The notes under the pieces: generated by a model
What the model was told of the DNA's origin: nothing
Databases searched by the model: none
Seen by the model: the letters and a program-made list of their open reading frames with translations, nothing else
NCBI RefSeq assembly: GCF_051201015.1
Contig: NZ_JBPEHI010000019.1
DNA length: 64,000 nucleotides
Source: Petrimonas sulfuriphila
Lineage (GTDB): Bacteria > Bacteroidota > Bacteroidia > Bacteroidales > Dysgonomonadaceae
Direction: 5' to 3' (one strand)
In this document: piece by piece, positions 25,506 to 35,372 of the stretch
How the letters are laid out: each line of letters begins with the position of its first letter
Position numbering within the stretch: the stretch's first letter is position 1
Made by a program: the position numbers and the translations under genes

Positions 25506-26936
25506 TTAGTATTTTATGTTCTTAAACAGCACCCTGTTTTCGCGCGCTTCATTGAGACGAACCAGCATCTTCTGGCGGTTATAGTTAGAGAAATCGGCAT
25601 CTTCGTAGCCAGAGATGACGTTCAGTAAGGCACGGAGTTCATCGTCTGAAAATTGTTTCATGATTTCATCGAAAGGTTCTTTGTTTCCGATCTCGAAACG
25701 GATGAAGGCCAAGCGCGATTTTGCCGTCGGATAATCGGAGTCGATCTTCAGCAACTGTTCCAGATACTCCGCAGCCTGTTCGTATTTCTCCTGGGCAACA
25801 CTCACGTTGGCCAGGCGGTCAATGATCTCCTCGTTGTCTTCCGACAATAGCGCAGCCTTTATATATGCCGCTTCCGCCCCTCGCAAATCGCCGTCGATAA
25901 ACATCAGCTCTCCTTCGAGCATGTAGTAATCGAGCGATTCCTTTTCATCGGCGGGAATGTTGTTGTATAATTCCCGGGCTGAAGCCATATTGTCTTTCAA
26001 CAGTTCAACGAATGCCCGGCGCGTAGCGATCCCTTTCGGTCCGAAACGCTTTTCCTTGATATCGATAACGCGCATCATCTGGTCGTACTGTTCCATGGCC
26101 TCATACCCCTCGAGTAGCGAATCATAAAGCGACTCGTCATCGGGCGATATGCGGATGCATTCTTCGAAGATACGGATGGCTTCGGGTGCATTATCATTCA
26201 GGTAGAGCGACAACGCTTTCATCTTCAAGGCCGAGACATCGTTTTCGTTTATGGTCAGCGCAAAATCGAAGGAATCAATGGCTTTCTCGTACTGTTCATT
26301 CATCGAATAGAGCTTGCCGATGTTTACCCAACCTTCAAACGAATAGGGATCCAAGTCTAGCAACCGGTTGTTGTATTCTATGGCTCGCGCGAAATCGCCT
26401 TTCATCTCGTTGGCATATGCCAGATCGATAAGCACATCGGGATTGGATTCATCAATCTTCAGGCTCTCCTCGAGGTAGGAAATGGCCCGGTCGAAATGCT
26501 CCACATCGTTCATCACATAACCAACCTCGGTAATAAAAACGTACAAATCATCAATGGACAGCTCCCTGTTCATCGTTTCATTGATCACCTCATTGGCTTC
26601 ATCCGTCTTTTCCAGGTGCAGCAGGCTCTCAATCCGAAGCAGGGGAAGCTCGATATCTCCCTCCCCGGGGATATTGTTCAGGTACGACAACGCCTCGTCA
26701 TACAACTCGGAGTAGACCAATGTCTTGGCCTTTAAAATCATCAACTCCGGACTGGCTGGATGCATCTTGAGTCCCTCCTCAATAATCTCTTCGGCCAGTT
26801 CATTGTCTCCCAGATTGTTGTAATGATCAGCAAGCACAGCAAACTCGTCGGCATCGAAATAAATTTTCCTGCCGAACATACTCATTTGCTCGTATTTTTC
26901 CACCAGGGAAGATATGTCGTCCAGTTCCTCGTCCAT
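25506..26936 (-). CDS. Tetratricopeptide-repeat protein
   Basis: A 476-aa soluble acidic protein built of TPR repeats through most of its length (for example YEQAAEYLEQLLKIDSDYPT and YEKAIDSFDFALTINENDVS). No signal peptide or membrane helix, so cytoplasmic. It starts 1 bp after glnS and ends 4 bp before the DUF5009 gene. TPR proteins act as scaffolds; nothing in the sequence identifies its partner. Confidence 0.9.
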   Translation of the reverse strand: MDEELDDISSLVEKYEQMSMFGRKIYFDADEFAVLADHYNNLGDNELAEEIIEEGLKMHPASPELMILKAKTLVYSELYDEALSYLNNIPGEGDIELPLLRIESLLHLEKTDEANEVINETMNRELSIDDLYVFITEVGYVMNDVEHFDRAISYLEESLKIDESNPDVLIDLAYANEMKGDFARAIEYNNRLLDLDPYSFEGWVNIGKLYSMNEQYEKAIDSFDFALTINENDVSALKMKALSLYLNDNAPEAIRIFEECIRISPDDESLYDSLLEGYEAMEQYDQMMRVIDIKEKRFGPKGIATRRAFVELLKDNMASARELYNNIPADEKESLDYYMLEGELMFIDGDLRGAEAAYIKAALLSEDNEEIIDRLANVSVAQEKYEQAAEYLEQLLKIDSDYPTAKSRLAFIRFEIGNKEPFDEIMKQFSDDELRALLNVISGYEDADFSNYNRQKMLVRLNEARENRVLFKNIKY

Positions 26937-26937
26937 T

Positions 26938-28635
26938 TTAACTATTTTGTTTCTTCCACGAATCCTTCAAGGCTACTGTCCGGTTGAAGACAAGTTTTTC
27001 GCCCGTAGAATCGGTATCTACGTTAAAATACCCGATACGCTGGAATTGAAAGCTGTCTAGCGGTGCGGCGCCGGCCAGGTATTCTTCCACCTTGCAGTTT
27101 TTCTTCACGATAAGCGAATCGGGATTCAGCAGTTCGCGAAAGTCCTTTTCTTTCTCTCCGGCCGGATCCTCCACGATAAACAGCCGGTCGTAAAGCCGTA
27201 CTTCAGCGTCGAGGGCATGCGGTGCCGACACCCAGTGGATGGTTCCTTTCACTTTGCGGTTAGCCTCAGGCATCCCGCTCCGGGTCTGCGGATCATACTC
27301 GGCGTATACTTCCGTAACGTTTCCGTTTTCGTCTTTTTTGCATCCGGTACATTTCACGATGTAGGCATTTTTCAGGCGTACTTCGTTTCCCGGCGTAAGA
27401 CGGAAGTATTTACGGGGTGCGTCTTCCATAAAATCGTCGCGTTCGATCCAGAGTTCGCGCGAGAATTTAACCCGGCGGCTTCCCATCGATTCGTCCTCGG
27501 GGTTGTTGATCGCCTCCATCTCTTCCGTTTGTCCTTCGGGATAATTCGTGAGGATAAGCTTTACGGGGTCGATAACACCCGACACGCGGACGGCTTTTTT
27601 GTTAAGGTCCTCGCGCACGGCAAACTCAAGGAGCGACACGTCGATCATCCCGTCGTATTTGGTATAGCCGATACTATCGACAAAGTTGCGTATAGATTGT
27701 GGTGTGTAGCCGCGGCGGCGCAGTCCGCAAAGCGTGGGCATGCGCGGGTCGTCCCATCCCGAAACCAGCTTCTCCTGTACGAGCTGAAGCAGCTTGCGCT
27801 TGCTCATCATGGTGTAGGTCATGTTCAGGCGGTTGAACTCGTACTGGTGCGGACGGTAATCATCGGTGGCCAGCTGGTCGATAAACCAATCGTAAAGCGG
27901 GCGGTGTACCACAAATTCCAGGGTGCAGATAGAATGGGTCACGCCTTCGAAATAGTCGGATTGCCCGTGCGCAAAATCATACATGGGGTAGGCTTTCCAG
28001 GCAGTCCCCGTACGGTGGTGCGGGATATGGAGGACCCGGTATAGGATGGGGTCACGGAAGTGCATGTTTGACGACGCCATATCTATTTTGGCACGTAGCA
28101 CCATTTTTCCTTCGGGTACGTCACCGCTATTCATCTTTTGAAACAGGTCGAGCGATTCCTGGACGGGACGTTCGCGGTAAGGGCTGGGCGTCCCGGGAAC
28201 GGTTGGCGTCCCTTTTTGGCGCGCAATCTCTTCGGCCGATTGCTCATCGATATAGGCTTTTCCTTCCCGGATAAGCTGGACGGCGAAATCCCATAACTGC
28301 TGGAAGTAATCGGAGGCGTAAAACACGTTCTTCCACTGAAATCCGAGCCACTGAATATCTTCCATAATGGAATCCACGTATTCAACGTCTTCCTTGACCG
28401 GATTGGTATCATCGAACCGAAGGTTGCAAATGCCACCGTATCTTTCGGCAATACCGAAGTCTATACACACGGCTTTGGCGTGCCCGATATGCAGGTACCC
28501 GTTGGGTTCCGGCGGAAAGCGGGTTTGCACACGGCCGTCGTTTTTACCTTCTTTTAAATCGTTTTCAACAATCTGTTCAATGAAGTTGAGACTTTTCTTA
28601 TTTTCTTCCACAGCAGGAATCTCTTTTTGTGACAT
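26938..28635 (-). CDS. glnS: Glutamine--tRNA ligase
   Basis: Class I aminoacyl-tRNA synthetase. The ATG at 28635 (MSQKEIPAVEE) is preferred; an in-frame extension to 28716 overlaps the tsaD end and is not conserved-looking. The HIGH motif is at residues 49-52 in PPEPNGYLHIGHAK, and the KMSKS equivalent is MMSKRK. The C-terminal anticodon-binding domain is complete (VEEYLAGAAPLDSFQFQRIG). About 565 aa, normal for GlnRS. It charges tRNA-Gln directly. It lies 31 bp after tsaD. Confidence 0.96.
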   Translation of the reverse strand: MSQKEIPAVEENKKSLNFIEQIVENDLKEGKNDGRVQTRFPPEPNGYLHIGHAKAVCIDFGIAERYGGICNLRFDDTNPVKEDVEYVDSIMEDIQWLGFQWKNVFYASDYFQQLWDFAVQLIREGKAYIDEQSAEEIARQKGTPTVPGTPSPYRERPVQESLDLFQKMNSGDVPEGKMVLRAKIDMASSNMHFRDPILYRVLHIPHHRTGTAWKAYPMYDFAHGQSDYFEGVTHSICTLEFVVHRPLYDWFIDQLATDDYRPHQYEFNRLNMTYTMMSKRKLLQLVQEKLVSGWDDPRMPTLCGLRRRGYTPQSIRNFVDSIGYTKYDGMIDVSLLEFAVREDLNKKAVRVSGVIDPVKLILTNYPEGQTEEMEAINNPEDESMGSRRVKFSRELWIERDDFMEDAPRKYFRLTPGNEVRLKNAYIVKCTGCKKDENGNVTEVYAEYDPQTRSGMPEANRKVKGTIHWVSAPHALDAEVRLYDRLFIVEDPAGEKEKDFRELLNPDSLIVKKNCKVEEYLAGAAPLDSFQFQRIGYFNVDTDSTGEKLVFNRTVALKDSWKKQNS

Positions 28636-28666
28636 AATATATGGTTGGTTAATTTTTAAAATACTG

Positions 28667-29683
28667 TTATATGGATACCCTGGCGTAAGGCGCCACGTCT
28701 TTTCCGCAAAACTCACCGTCGAGATACTTGTAGTACCCTGAGATAGCTACCATAGCCGCATTATCGGTAGTATAAGCAAATTTCGGGATATGTATTTTCC
28801 ATCCATAACGGCGACTATAATCTTCAAAAGCAGCGCGCAAGCCTGAATTGGCAGACACACCGCCCGCCACGGCCACTTCCTTTATTTTTAACTCTTTTGA
28901 CGCGCGGTACAACTTATCCATCAATATATCGACGATCGTTTTTTGCAGGGACGCACAGAGATCTTCCTTGTTTTTCCCGATAAAGCCGGGATCGGTTTTC
29001 AGTTCGTCGCGCAGGAAATAGAGAAACGATGTTTTCAGGCCGCTGAAGCTATAATCGTATCCCGCGATATGAGGCTTGCTGAAAGTAAACCGGCCGGGAT
29101 CGCCCTGTTTGGCTAATTTATCCACGACAGGTCCTCCGGGATAACCCAGGCCCATCACCTTGGCGCATTTATCGAAGGCTTCACCGGCGGCATCGTCGAT
29201 TGTTTGCCCGATAATCTCCATCTGCCGGTGCGATTTCACGAGAATAATCTGTGAGTTACCGCCCGAAACCAGCAAGCACAAAAACGGGAACTCCGGTCGG
29301 TTCGTATCGTCCGGGGTTTCTTTGATGAAATGGGCTTGCACGTGTGCTTGCAAATGGTTCACCTCCACCATCGGGATATTAAGAGCAGAGGAGAGCCCTT
29401 TCGCAAAGGAGGTTCCTACCAACAACGAGCCCAACAATCCCGGCCCGCGCGTGAAAGCCACCGCCGAAATTTCCTGTTTTGTGACGCCCGCTTGTTTCAG
29501 GGCATCGTGTACCACGGGAATGATGTTCTGCTGATGTGCGCGGGATGCCAGCTCGGGCACCACGCCGCCATACCGCTCGTGTACTGCCTGCGAGGCGATC
29601 ACGTTCGACAAAATGACACCGTCGCGGATAACCGCTGCCGAGGTGTCGTCGCAGGAAGATTCTATACCTAATATCGTAATCAA
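28667..29683 (-). CDS. tsaD: tRNA N6-adenosine threonylcarbamoyltransferase TsaD
   Basis: A 338-aa universal enzyme that places the threonylcarbamoyl group on A37 of ANN-decoding tRNAs (t6A). It begins ITILGIESSCDDTSAAV. Metal-binding histidines lie in VNHLQAHVQAHF, and GGVVPELASRAHQQN is the family signature. With mtaB elsewhere in the window it would give ms2t6A. It heads a tsaD-glnS-TPR-DUF5009 run. A TATCTTTG -7 box lies at 29717-29724 on this strand. Confidence 0.96.
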   Translation of the reverse strand: MITILGIESSCDDTSAAVIRDGVILSNVIASQAVHERYGGVVPELASRAHQQNIIPVVHDALKQAGVTKQEISAVAFTRGPGLLGSLLVGTSFAKGLSSALNIPMVEVNHLQAHVQAHFIKETPDDTNRPEFPFLCLLVSGGNSQIILVKSHRQMEIIGQTIDDAAGEAFDKCAKVMGLGYPGGPVVDKLAKQGDPGRFTFSKPHIAGYDYSFSGLKTSFLYFLRDELKTDPGFIGKNKEDLCASLQKTIVDILMDKLYRASKELKIKEVAVAGGVSANSGLRAAFEDYSRRYGWKIHIPKFAYTTDNAAMVAISGYYKYLDGEFCGKDVAPYARVSI

Positions 29684-29716
29684 TTTAATTCAGCTGATGT
29701 TGTAATATTGAAACGA

Positions 29717-29724
29717 CAAAGATA
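29717..29724 (-). promoter_or_regulatory. Predicted -7 box of tsaD
   Basis: TATCTTTG on the minus strand matches TAnnTTTG, 33 bp before the tsaD ATG. No clear TTTG was seen at the -33 position. Confidence 0.4.
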
Positions 29725-29769
29725 ACACAAAAAAACGTTTGATAAGAAAAATACTCAGGGGCAATGTTC

Positions 29770-31365
29770 TTACAATGTCACGTCAACCCGCACCCTGCCC
29801 AGTAAAGCGCCGGGATGATCGCGATACGTGAACCGATGAACGTATTCCACACGCAAAAGTCCCAGGAGATTCGTGATTCCAACGGTTCCCTCCACATAGG
29901 GGGCTGAGCCGTACCGGTAGGATACCGGCGGAAAATCGTAGATGAGAGAAGAGGGGGAAAGCAACGGGTCGTTTTTGCTGCTCAGCCTACCGTAAGAGGC
30001 GCGCAACGAGATCAACTCTTTTGCTCCCAGATCGTCCAGCAGTGGGATCTTTGCCAACAGGAAATCATCGCCTACAAAAGTCGTCCGAATCGTATACTGC
30101 TCATCGGCAACAAACTCCAGGGCCCGGTTCAGGAAGAACGCGTTGTTCTCGATATGATGTTTATATCGTTGGTTGGGATAGACTAGTAGCGGAAAGGGCA
30201 CTGCGTCCCACACTTTTGAAAATTCCCCCACAGCATCCAGTCGCCCGGCGTAACCCAAGTAGAAACGTTTTTGTGCGGAGAACTCCGTTCTGTGGTATGT
30301 AGCACCTCCTTCGGGTAAATGCACGAAGCCGATGGAGTGTGAAAGAAAAAAGACGGGACTTGTCACATCGACAGGTTTTCGTTTGCGTTTTTGCTGTAAA
30401 TAGGCCTCTTCGAAAGAGTACCGCAGCAGCACCCCACCCTCGGAAGTGTCCAGCCCATCGTATGCGGTAAGCCCGGCGTCGGAACTCCCCCGGAACTCCA
30501 GTTCTCCCTGCGGGATCAACCTCGATTTTCGCCACCAGAAGGTGTGCGCAAGACCGTTTTTGTATTCCCTCTCGTAGTTTATCTCGGCAAAGTTGCGGTA
30601 CGTCGCTTCATTTACCGACCTCCGGTAGGTAATCAGCAACAGGTCGTTTAGAGAACGCGGGTGCATCTCGCCGGGGGAGAACAGATCGTTTTCATACACC
30701 AGGCGCATATTGTTTTTGGGGAATTCGTCCTCATGATAGGCTTTTTTATCGAACGACCAGACGGCTTCTCCGCGGTACTTGAACTGCTGGTCTTTAAAAC
30801 CATAAGCCAAGTATCCCTTCATAAAAAAATGGGGACTCAGGCGCGAATTGGATGCTGCTCCCGCCCGCAGGCGGACGCCTTCGACGGGATTGTAAGTGGG
30901 AAGAGTCTGGATCCTGCCAAAATCGAACGTGTTGGTCTCCGGGTTTCCCAGCGGGATCCAGTCGTCCATCACAAACCGGGCCGCCTTGCTCAGCAACGAT
31001 ACGACCTTTCCGGGTTTCACGGCAGCGTCGCCCGGCGGCGATAACAGTGCCGTCTCACGGTCCTGGGGCACCAGCGCGATGCGAAGCGGAGCATACCCAT
31101 AGTCCTCCGGCAAGAGGTAAGTCAGGCTATACCCTTCTCCCACACTCACCAGGCGGTTATTCTTCAATGAATCGGGTACCTGAAGTGAGAATTCACCCAC
31201 ATTACTGGCCACTACTCCGATCTTGGTATGCTCCACAAAGATCGCGGCGTAGGGGACCGGCGTGTTGTACTGCGCATCGATAACTACCCCACTGACCTCT
31301 TTGTATTGAGCAAGTACTGGCAGGCTTAATACCGGCAAGAAAAACAGAATCAGAAACTTCCTCAT
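29770..31365 (-). CDS. DUF5686 family outer-membrane protein with CNA-type N-terminal domain
   Basis: A 531-aa protein: signal peptide (MRKFLILFFLPVLSLPVLA), then a carboxypeptidase-regulatory-like domain (YKEVSGVVIDAQYNTPVPYA), then a DUF5686-type beta-barrel region with many aromatic strands, ending GRVRVDVTL. Full-length DUF5686 proteins are often about 800 aa, so this is a short version. It is likely an outer-membrane barrel; role unknown. It lies 14 bp downstream of ettA. Confidence 0.8.
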   Translation of the reverse strand: MRKFLILFFLPVLSLPVLAQYKEVSGVVIDAQYNTPVPYAAIFVEHTKIGVVASNVGEFSLQVPDSLKNNRLVSVGEGYSLTYLLPEDYGYAPLRIALVPQDRETALLSPPGDAAVKPGKVVSLLSKAARFVMDDWIPLGNPETNTFDFGRIQTLPTYNPVEGVRLRAGAASNSRLSPHFFMKGYLAYGFKDQQFKYRGEAVWSFDKKAYHEDEFPKNNMRLVYENDLFSPGEMHPRSLNDLLLITYRRSVNEATYRNFAEINYEREYKNGLAHTFWWRKSRLIPQGELEFRGSSDAGLTAYDGLDTSEGGVLLRYSFEEAYLQQKRKRKPVDVTSPVFFLSHSIGFVHLPEGGATYHRTEFSAQKRFYLGYAGRLDAVGEFSKVWDAVPFPLLVYPNQRYKHHIENNAFFLNRALEFVADEQYTIRTTFVGDDFLLAKIPLLDDLGAKELISLRASYGRLSSKNDPLLSPSSLIYDFPPVSYRYGSAPYVEGTVGITNLLGLLRVEYVHRFTYRDHPGALLGRVRVDVTL

Positions 31366-31379
31366 TCTTAATTTTCTGT

Positions 31380-33059
31380 TTACAGCTTCCGGTAGCGTAC
31401 CCTTTTCGGCTCTACGTTGCCTAGGCGCATTTTCTTGTTCTCCTCATACTCGCTATAGGAACCCTCGAAATAAAATACTTCTGAATTTCCTTCAAACGCA
31501 AGGATATGGGTACAGATACGGTCCAGGAACCAACGGTCGTGAGAGATCACCACGGCACATCCGGCAAAGTTTTCCAACCCTTCTTCCAGTGCACGGAGGG
31601 TATTCACGTCGATATCGTTGGTCGGCTCGTCGAGCAACAGTACGTTTGCCCCAGCTTTGAGTGTCAATGCCAGGTGTAGGCGGTTTCGTTCACCGCCGGA
31701 AAGAACACCGCACAGTTTTTCCTGGTCCGCTCCCGAGAAATTGAATCGCGACAGGTATGCCCGGGAGTTCACCTCTTTGCCCCCCACACGTACAAACTCC
31801 AATCCACCGGACACCACCTGATAGACGGTCTTACCGGGATCGATGGCTTCGTGAGCCTGATCCACATAAGCCGTAACAACGGTCTCTCCCACCTCGAACG
31901 AGCCATTGTCCGGGGTCTCCATTCCCTGTATCAATCGGAAAAGGGTGGTTTTTCCAGCACCGTTGGGGCCGATAACGCCAACGATCCCGTTGGGCGGAAG
32001 CATGAAGTTAAGGTTGTCGAACAGCAGCTTGTCACCAAAGGCTTTCTTCACGTTTTTAGCTTCAATCACCTTGTTTCCTAACCGGGGGCCGTTGGGAATA
32101 AAAATCTCCAGTTTCTCCTCACGCTCTTTCTGATCCTGGTTCAGGAGTTGCTCGTACGAGTTCAGACGTGCTTTTCCTTTGGCCTGGCGCGCCTTGGGCG
32201 CCAGGTTGATCCATTCCAGCTCCCGTTCCAGCGTTTTGCGACGCTTGCTCACCTGCTTCTCTTCCTGTTCCATCCGTTTGGTTTTCTGCTCCAGCCACGA
32301 GGTGTAGTTCCCTTTCCAGGGGATTCCCTCACCGCGGTCGAGTTCGAGAATCCAGCCCGCCACATGGTCGAGGAAGTAACGGTCGTGCGTGATACAGATC
32401 ACCGTTCCCTTGTACTGCTGCAAATGCTGCTCCAGCCAGTCGATCGACTCGGCATCGAGGTGGTTGGTCGGCTCGTCGAGAAGCAACACGTCGGGTTCCT
32501 GCAGTAGCAGGCGGCACAGTGCCACCCGGCGGCGTTCACCTCCTGAAAGTTCACGGACCGGCTGTTCTTCAGGCGGACAGCGAAGGGCATCCATCGCACG
32601 CTCCAGGCGATTATCGATGTTCCACGCGTCGACGGCATCCAGCTTGTCCTGCAATTCTGCCTGGCGGTCGAACAGCTTGTTCATCTTTTCCTCATCCTCG
32701 TAATATTCGGGCAATCCGAACTTCAGGTTGATCTCTTCATATTCCGCCAGCAGGTCCATCACCGGCTGTACTCCTTCGCGAACGATTTCGATCACCGATT
32801 TGTCTTCATCCAGTTTCGGGTCCTGCTCCAGGTATCCCACCGAGAAACTTTTATCGGAGACTACTTCGCCCTGGTACTCCTTTTCAATCCCAGCAATAAT
32901 CTTCAGCAGGGTAGATTTACCGGAACCGTTCAGCCCGATGATGCCAATCTTGGCACCGTAGAAGAAGGAGAGGTAGATATCCTTCAACACCTGTTTGTGG
33001 GGAGGGAACGTTTTACTTACCCCCACCATGGAAAAAATAATCTTTTTATCGTCAGCCAT
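31380..33059 (-). CDS. ettA: Energy-dependent translational throttle protein EttA (ABC-F ATPase)
   Basis: A 559-aa soluble protein with two ABC ATPase domains that binds the ribosomal E site and gates the first elongation step by ATP/ADP state. Walker A motifs are GLNGSGKST and GPNGAGKTT, signatures are LSGGERRRVALCR and LSGGERNRLHLAL, and Walker B motifs are VLLLDEPTNHLD and VLLLDEPTNDID. Length and the inter-domain Arg/Lys-rich linker (KARQAKGKARLNSYEQL) fit EttA. A well-spaced promoter lies upstream at 33159-33191. Confidence 0.95.
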   Translation of the reverse strand: MADDKKIIFSMVGVSKTFPPHKQVLKDIYLSFFYGAKIGIIGLNGSGKSTLLKIIAGIEKEYQGEVVSDKSFSVGYLEQDPKLDEDKSVIEIVREGVQPVMDLLAEYEEINLKFGLPEYYEDEEKMNKLFDRQAELQDKLDAVDAWNIDNRLERAMDALRCPPEEQPVRELSGGERRRVALCRLLLQEPDVLLLDEPTNHLDAESIDWLEQHLQQYKGTVICITHDRYFLDHVAGWILELDRGEGIPWKGNYTSWLEQKTKRMEQEEKQVSKRRKTLERELEWINLAPKARQAKGKARLNSYEQLLNQDQKEREEKLEIFIPNGPRLGNKVIEAKNVKKAFGDKLLFDNLNFMLPPNGIVGVIGPNGAGKTTLFRLIQGMETPDNGSFEVGETVVTAYVDQAHEAIDPGKTVYQVVSGGLEFVRVGGKEVNSRAYLSRFNFSGADQEKLCGVLSGGERNRLHLALTLKAGANVLLLDEPTNDIDVNTLRALEEGLENFAGCAVVISHDRWFLDRICTHILAFEGNSEVFYFEGSYSEYEENKKMRLGNVEPKRVRYRKL

Positions 33060-33158
33060 ATCTGTTTTTAGTCAGTTTATTCAATATTTTATCAATGTCC
33101 CGTCCCTCTAAGTCGATATGAATCAACATTTTTCAACCCGACCTTTCGTAACGGAGCA

Positions 33159-33191
33159 CAAAGATAGTAAAAATGACGGAAAAAGGGCAAA
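33159..33191 (-). promoter_or_regulatory. Predicted promoter of ettA
   Basis: On the minus strand: TTTG (33188-33191), 21-nt spacer, TATCTTTG (33159-33166). It gives a leader of about 90 nt before the ettA ATG. Confidence 0.5.
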
Positions 33192-33296
33192 ACCAGAAGA
33201 CAAGCATGAATGAAGAGGCCGTTTCCGTATGTTCGTTTAAAATTGTAATTTTACACGGTTTAAAATTCTGATTGCAGGAAGCGTTGGAATAACAGA

Positions 33297-34193
33297 ATGG
33301 AACGAATGGATTACAGGGACACCGTTTTTATTTCAGTGGTAGAAAACCTCAGTTTCTCGAAAGCAGCCGATGAGCTAAACATCAGTCAGCCTGCGGTAAC
33401 AAGGCACATCAAAGAGTTGGAAGAGAGGTATCACACCAACCTTTTCGAACGTAAAGGCAACAAGATTTACCTGACGCGGGCAGGAGAGAAAGTATACCAC
33501 ACGTTTAAGCTGATCTACCGGCAGTACCGTGAGCTCGATTTTGAGGTAGGGGAACTGCAAAACACCGTTGCCGGCGAGTTCAGAATAGGTGCGAGCTCGA
33601 CCATCGCACAATATGTGATACCCAAAGTGATCGCATCGTTTCATAAGCGGTATCCAACGATTAAAATCCATTTAATGAACGGGAATTCGTTTGAAATGGA
33701 GAAACAGTTGATGGAGAACAGCGTGGACATAGCGCTTGTAGAAAACACCTCATCCCAATCGGATATCCGGTATAAAAAGTTTCTCGACGATGAACTGATC
33801 GTGGTCACCGGCTCCGGAAGTGTTTATGCTAAACGGGAAACCATCACCCAAGACGAGCTGTCGCGACTCCCGATGGTGTTAAGGGAACAGGGTTCCGGCA
33901 CACTGGAAGTCATAAAAGAGGCCTTTTCCCGGCACGGGATAGATAGTGAACACTTCCATACACCCATCCACCTGGGCAGCACGGAATCCATAAAAAATTT
34001 CCTGCTCGATTTCGATGGCGTGGCTATTGTATCGGAAAAAGCGGTCTCCGGCGAACTGCAACTGAAAACCCTTGTAAAATTAAAGGTTTCCGGATTTTCC
34101 ATTCCTCGCCAATTCCGCATAGCCTACAAGCTGGGACATAAAAGCCGCCAGGTTGAACTGTTTGAAAATTTCCTTCTCGGCTATAACATTTAG
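33297..34193 (+). CDS. LysR-family transcriptional regulator
   Basis: A 298-aa LysR regulator. The N-terminal winged HTH is LSFSKAADELNISQPAVTRH (about residues 19-38) with recognition helix and the following ERKGNKIYLTRAG wing; a LysR substrate-binding domain spans about residues 90-295. It resembles the CysB/YeiE-like group usually found next to YeiH exporters, and a yeiH homologue starts 72 bp downstream with its own promoter. Autoregulation and control of yeiH are likely, by analogy. Confidence 0.93.
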   Translation: MERMDYRDTVFISVVENLSFSKAADELNISQPAVTRHIKELEERYHTNLFERKGNKIYLTRAGEKVYHTFKLIYRQYRELDFEVGELQNTVAGEFRIGASSTIAQYVIPKVIASFHKRYPTIKIHLMNGNSFEMEKQLMENSVDIALVENTSSQSDIRYKKFLDDELIVVTGSGSVYAKRETITQDELSRLPMVLREQGSGTLEVIKEAFSRHGIDSEHFHTPIHLGSTESIKNFLLDFDGVAIVSEKAVSGELQLKTLVKLKVSGFSIPRQFRIAYKLGHKSRQVELFENFLLGYNI

Positions 34194-34216
34194 TTATACG
34201 GTATAGAAATACGGTA

Positions 34217-34247
34217 TTTGATTTTATTATACATGATGCTACTTTTG
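34217..34247 (+). promoter_or_regulatory. Predicted promoter of the YeiH-family exporter gene
   Basis: TTTG (34217-34220), 19-nt spacer, TACTTTTG (34240-34247): an excellent match to the Bacteroidota consensus. The ATG is 18 bp downstream. Confidence 0.6.
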
Positions 34248-34265
34248 TCGCTTTAAAGTATCGGA

Positions 34266-35177
34266 ATGAATAATAAAAGTTGGCTTTATTGGGTGGTTAT
34301 CTGTTTTTGTTTTCTACCTTTTGTTTCACCGGCGGTTGCACTCTGCATAGGCATTGTTTTTTCTTTTTTGGGAATCAGGCACGATTCCATTCACCGGTAT
34401 ACCTCAAGGGTTCTACAGGTATCGATTGTTCTCCTGGGCTTCGGGATGGGACTGGAAGAAGTGATCACTGCGTCAAAAAGTGGCTTCGTACAGACGCTCA
34501 TCTCAGTATCCCTGGTGATGACCGGCGGGATTGTCCTTGGCAGGCTCTTGAAGGTTGAAAAAAACACAACACTGCTGATTGCCGCGGGGACGGCAATTTG
34601 CGGAGGAAGTGCCATTGCGGCTGTGGCACCCATCATCAAGAGTGAGAATTATCAAAATTCGTTTGCCCTGATCGTGGTGTTTGTCCTGAACGCCATAGCC
34701 CTGCTGCTTTTTCCCTTTATCGGGCAACGGCTCGGGTTGAGCCAGGAAGTTTTTGGCAACTGGGCAGCCATCGCCATACACGATACCAGCTCGGTAGTGG
34801 GAGCAGGAGCCATCTACGGAGAGAAGGCACTGCAGGTGGCCACTACGGTGAAACTGATACGTGCCTTATGGATTATCCCGCTCTCCATCGTGCTGGCTTT
34901 TTTCAGCAAAAACGGCGACAAGCGTTCAATCAAATTCCCCTGGTTTATCCTGCTCTTTGTGGCAGCCATATTGTTTGCTAACATTTTTCCTGCTTTTGAG
35001 TCCAGCTATGCCCATTTCAGCTGGCTGGGAAGAAGGGCAATGGTTGTCGCACTGTTTCTCATCGGTTCCAACATCACCCTCCATCAAATCAAACAGTCGG
35101 GAACCCGGTGTTTTCTGTTGGGCGTTACATTATGGGTGGTGACGGCAGCCTTCTCACTTTTCCTGTTAACGCGGTAA
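34266..35177 (+). CDS. YeiH-family (UPF0324) putative sulfate/sulfite exporter
   Basis: A 303-aa inner-membrane protein with about ten hydrophobic segments. The family signature is AAGTAICGGSAIAAVAPI (about residues 106-123), followed by IAIHDTSSVVGAGAIYG. Members export sulfur-containing or other small anions; the natural substrate here is not known. The LysR gene immediately upstream is the usual partner of this family. Confidence 0.92.
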   Translation: MNNKSWLYWVVICFCFLPFVSPAVALCIGIVFSFLGIRHDSIHRYTSRVLQVSIVLLGFGMGLEEVITASKSGFVQTLISVSLVMTGGIVLGRLLKVEKNTTLLIAAGTAICGGSAIAAVAPIIKSENYQNSFALIVVFVLNAIALLLFPFIGQRLGLSQEVFGNWAAIAIHDTSSVVGAGAIYGEKALQVATTVKLIRALWIIPLSIVLAFFSKNGDKRSIKFPWFILLFVAAILFANIFPAFESSYAHFSWLGRRAMVVALFLIGSNITLHQIKQSGTRCFLLGVTLWVVTAAFSLFLLTR

Positions 35178-35372
35178 TAAGGCCTCTTGACTACAAGCAA
35201 CGGTTACTCACCGGAAGTAACGCATCAGTTTATTTCGACGATCTCAAAATCAAAAAATTACAGTTTTTTGATACAAATAATTTCGTTAAAATAAAAACAT
35301 TTCGTATTTTTGCAACTTGATTAGAAAGATAGTATTTAGGAACATTCTTAACAAATAAAAATTCAAAAAATT

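Noticed and set aside
27217..28044. Open frame of 275 codons opposite glnS
   Set aside because: Antisense to a well-supported synthetase and without any domain pattern.
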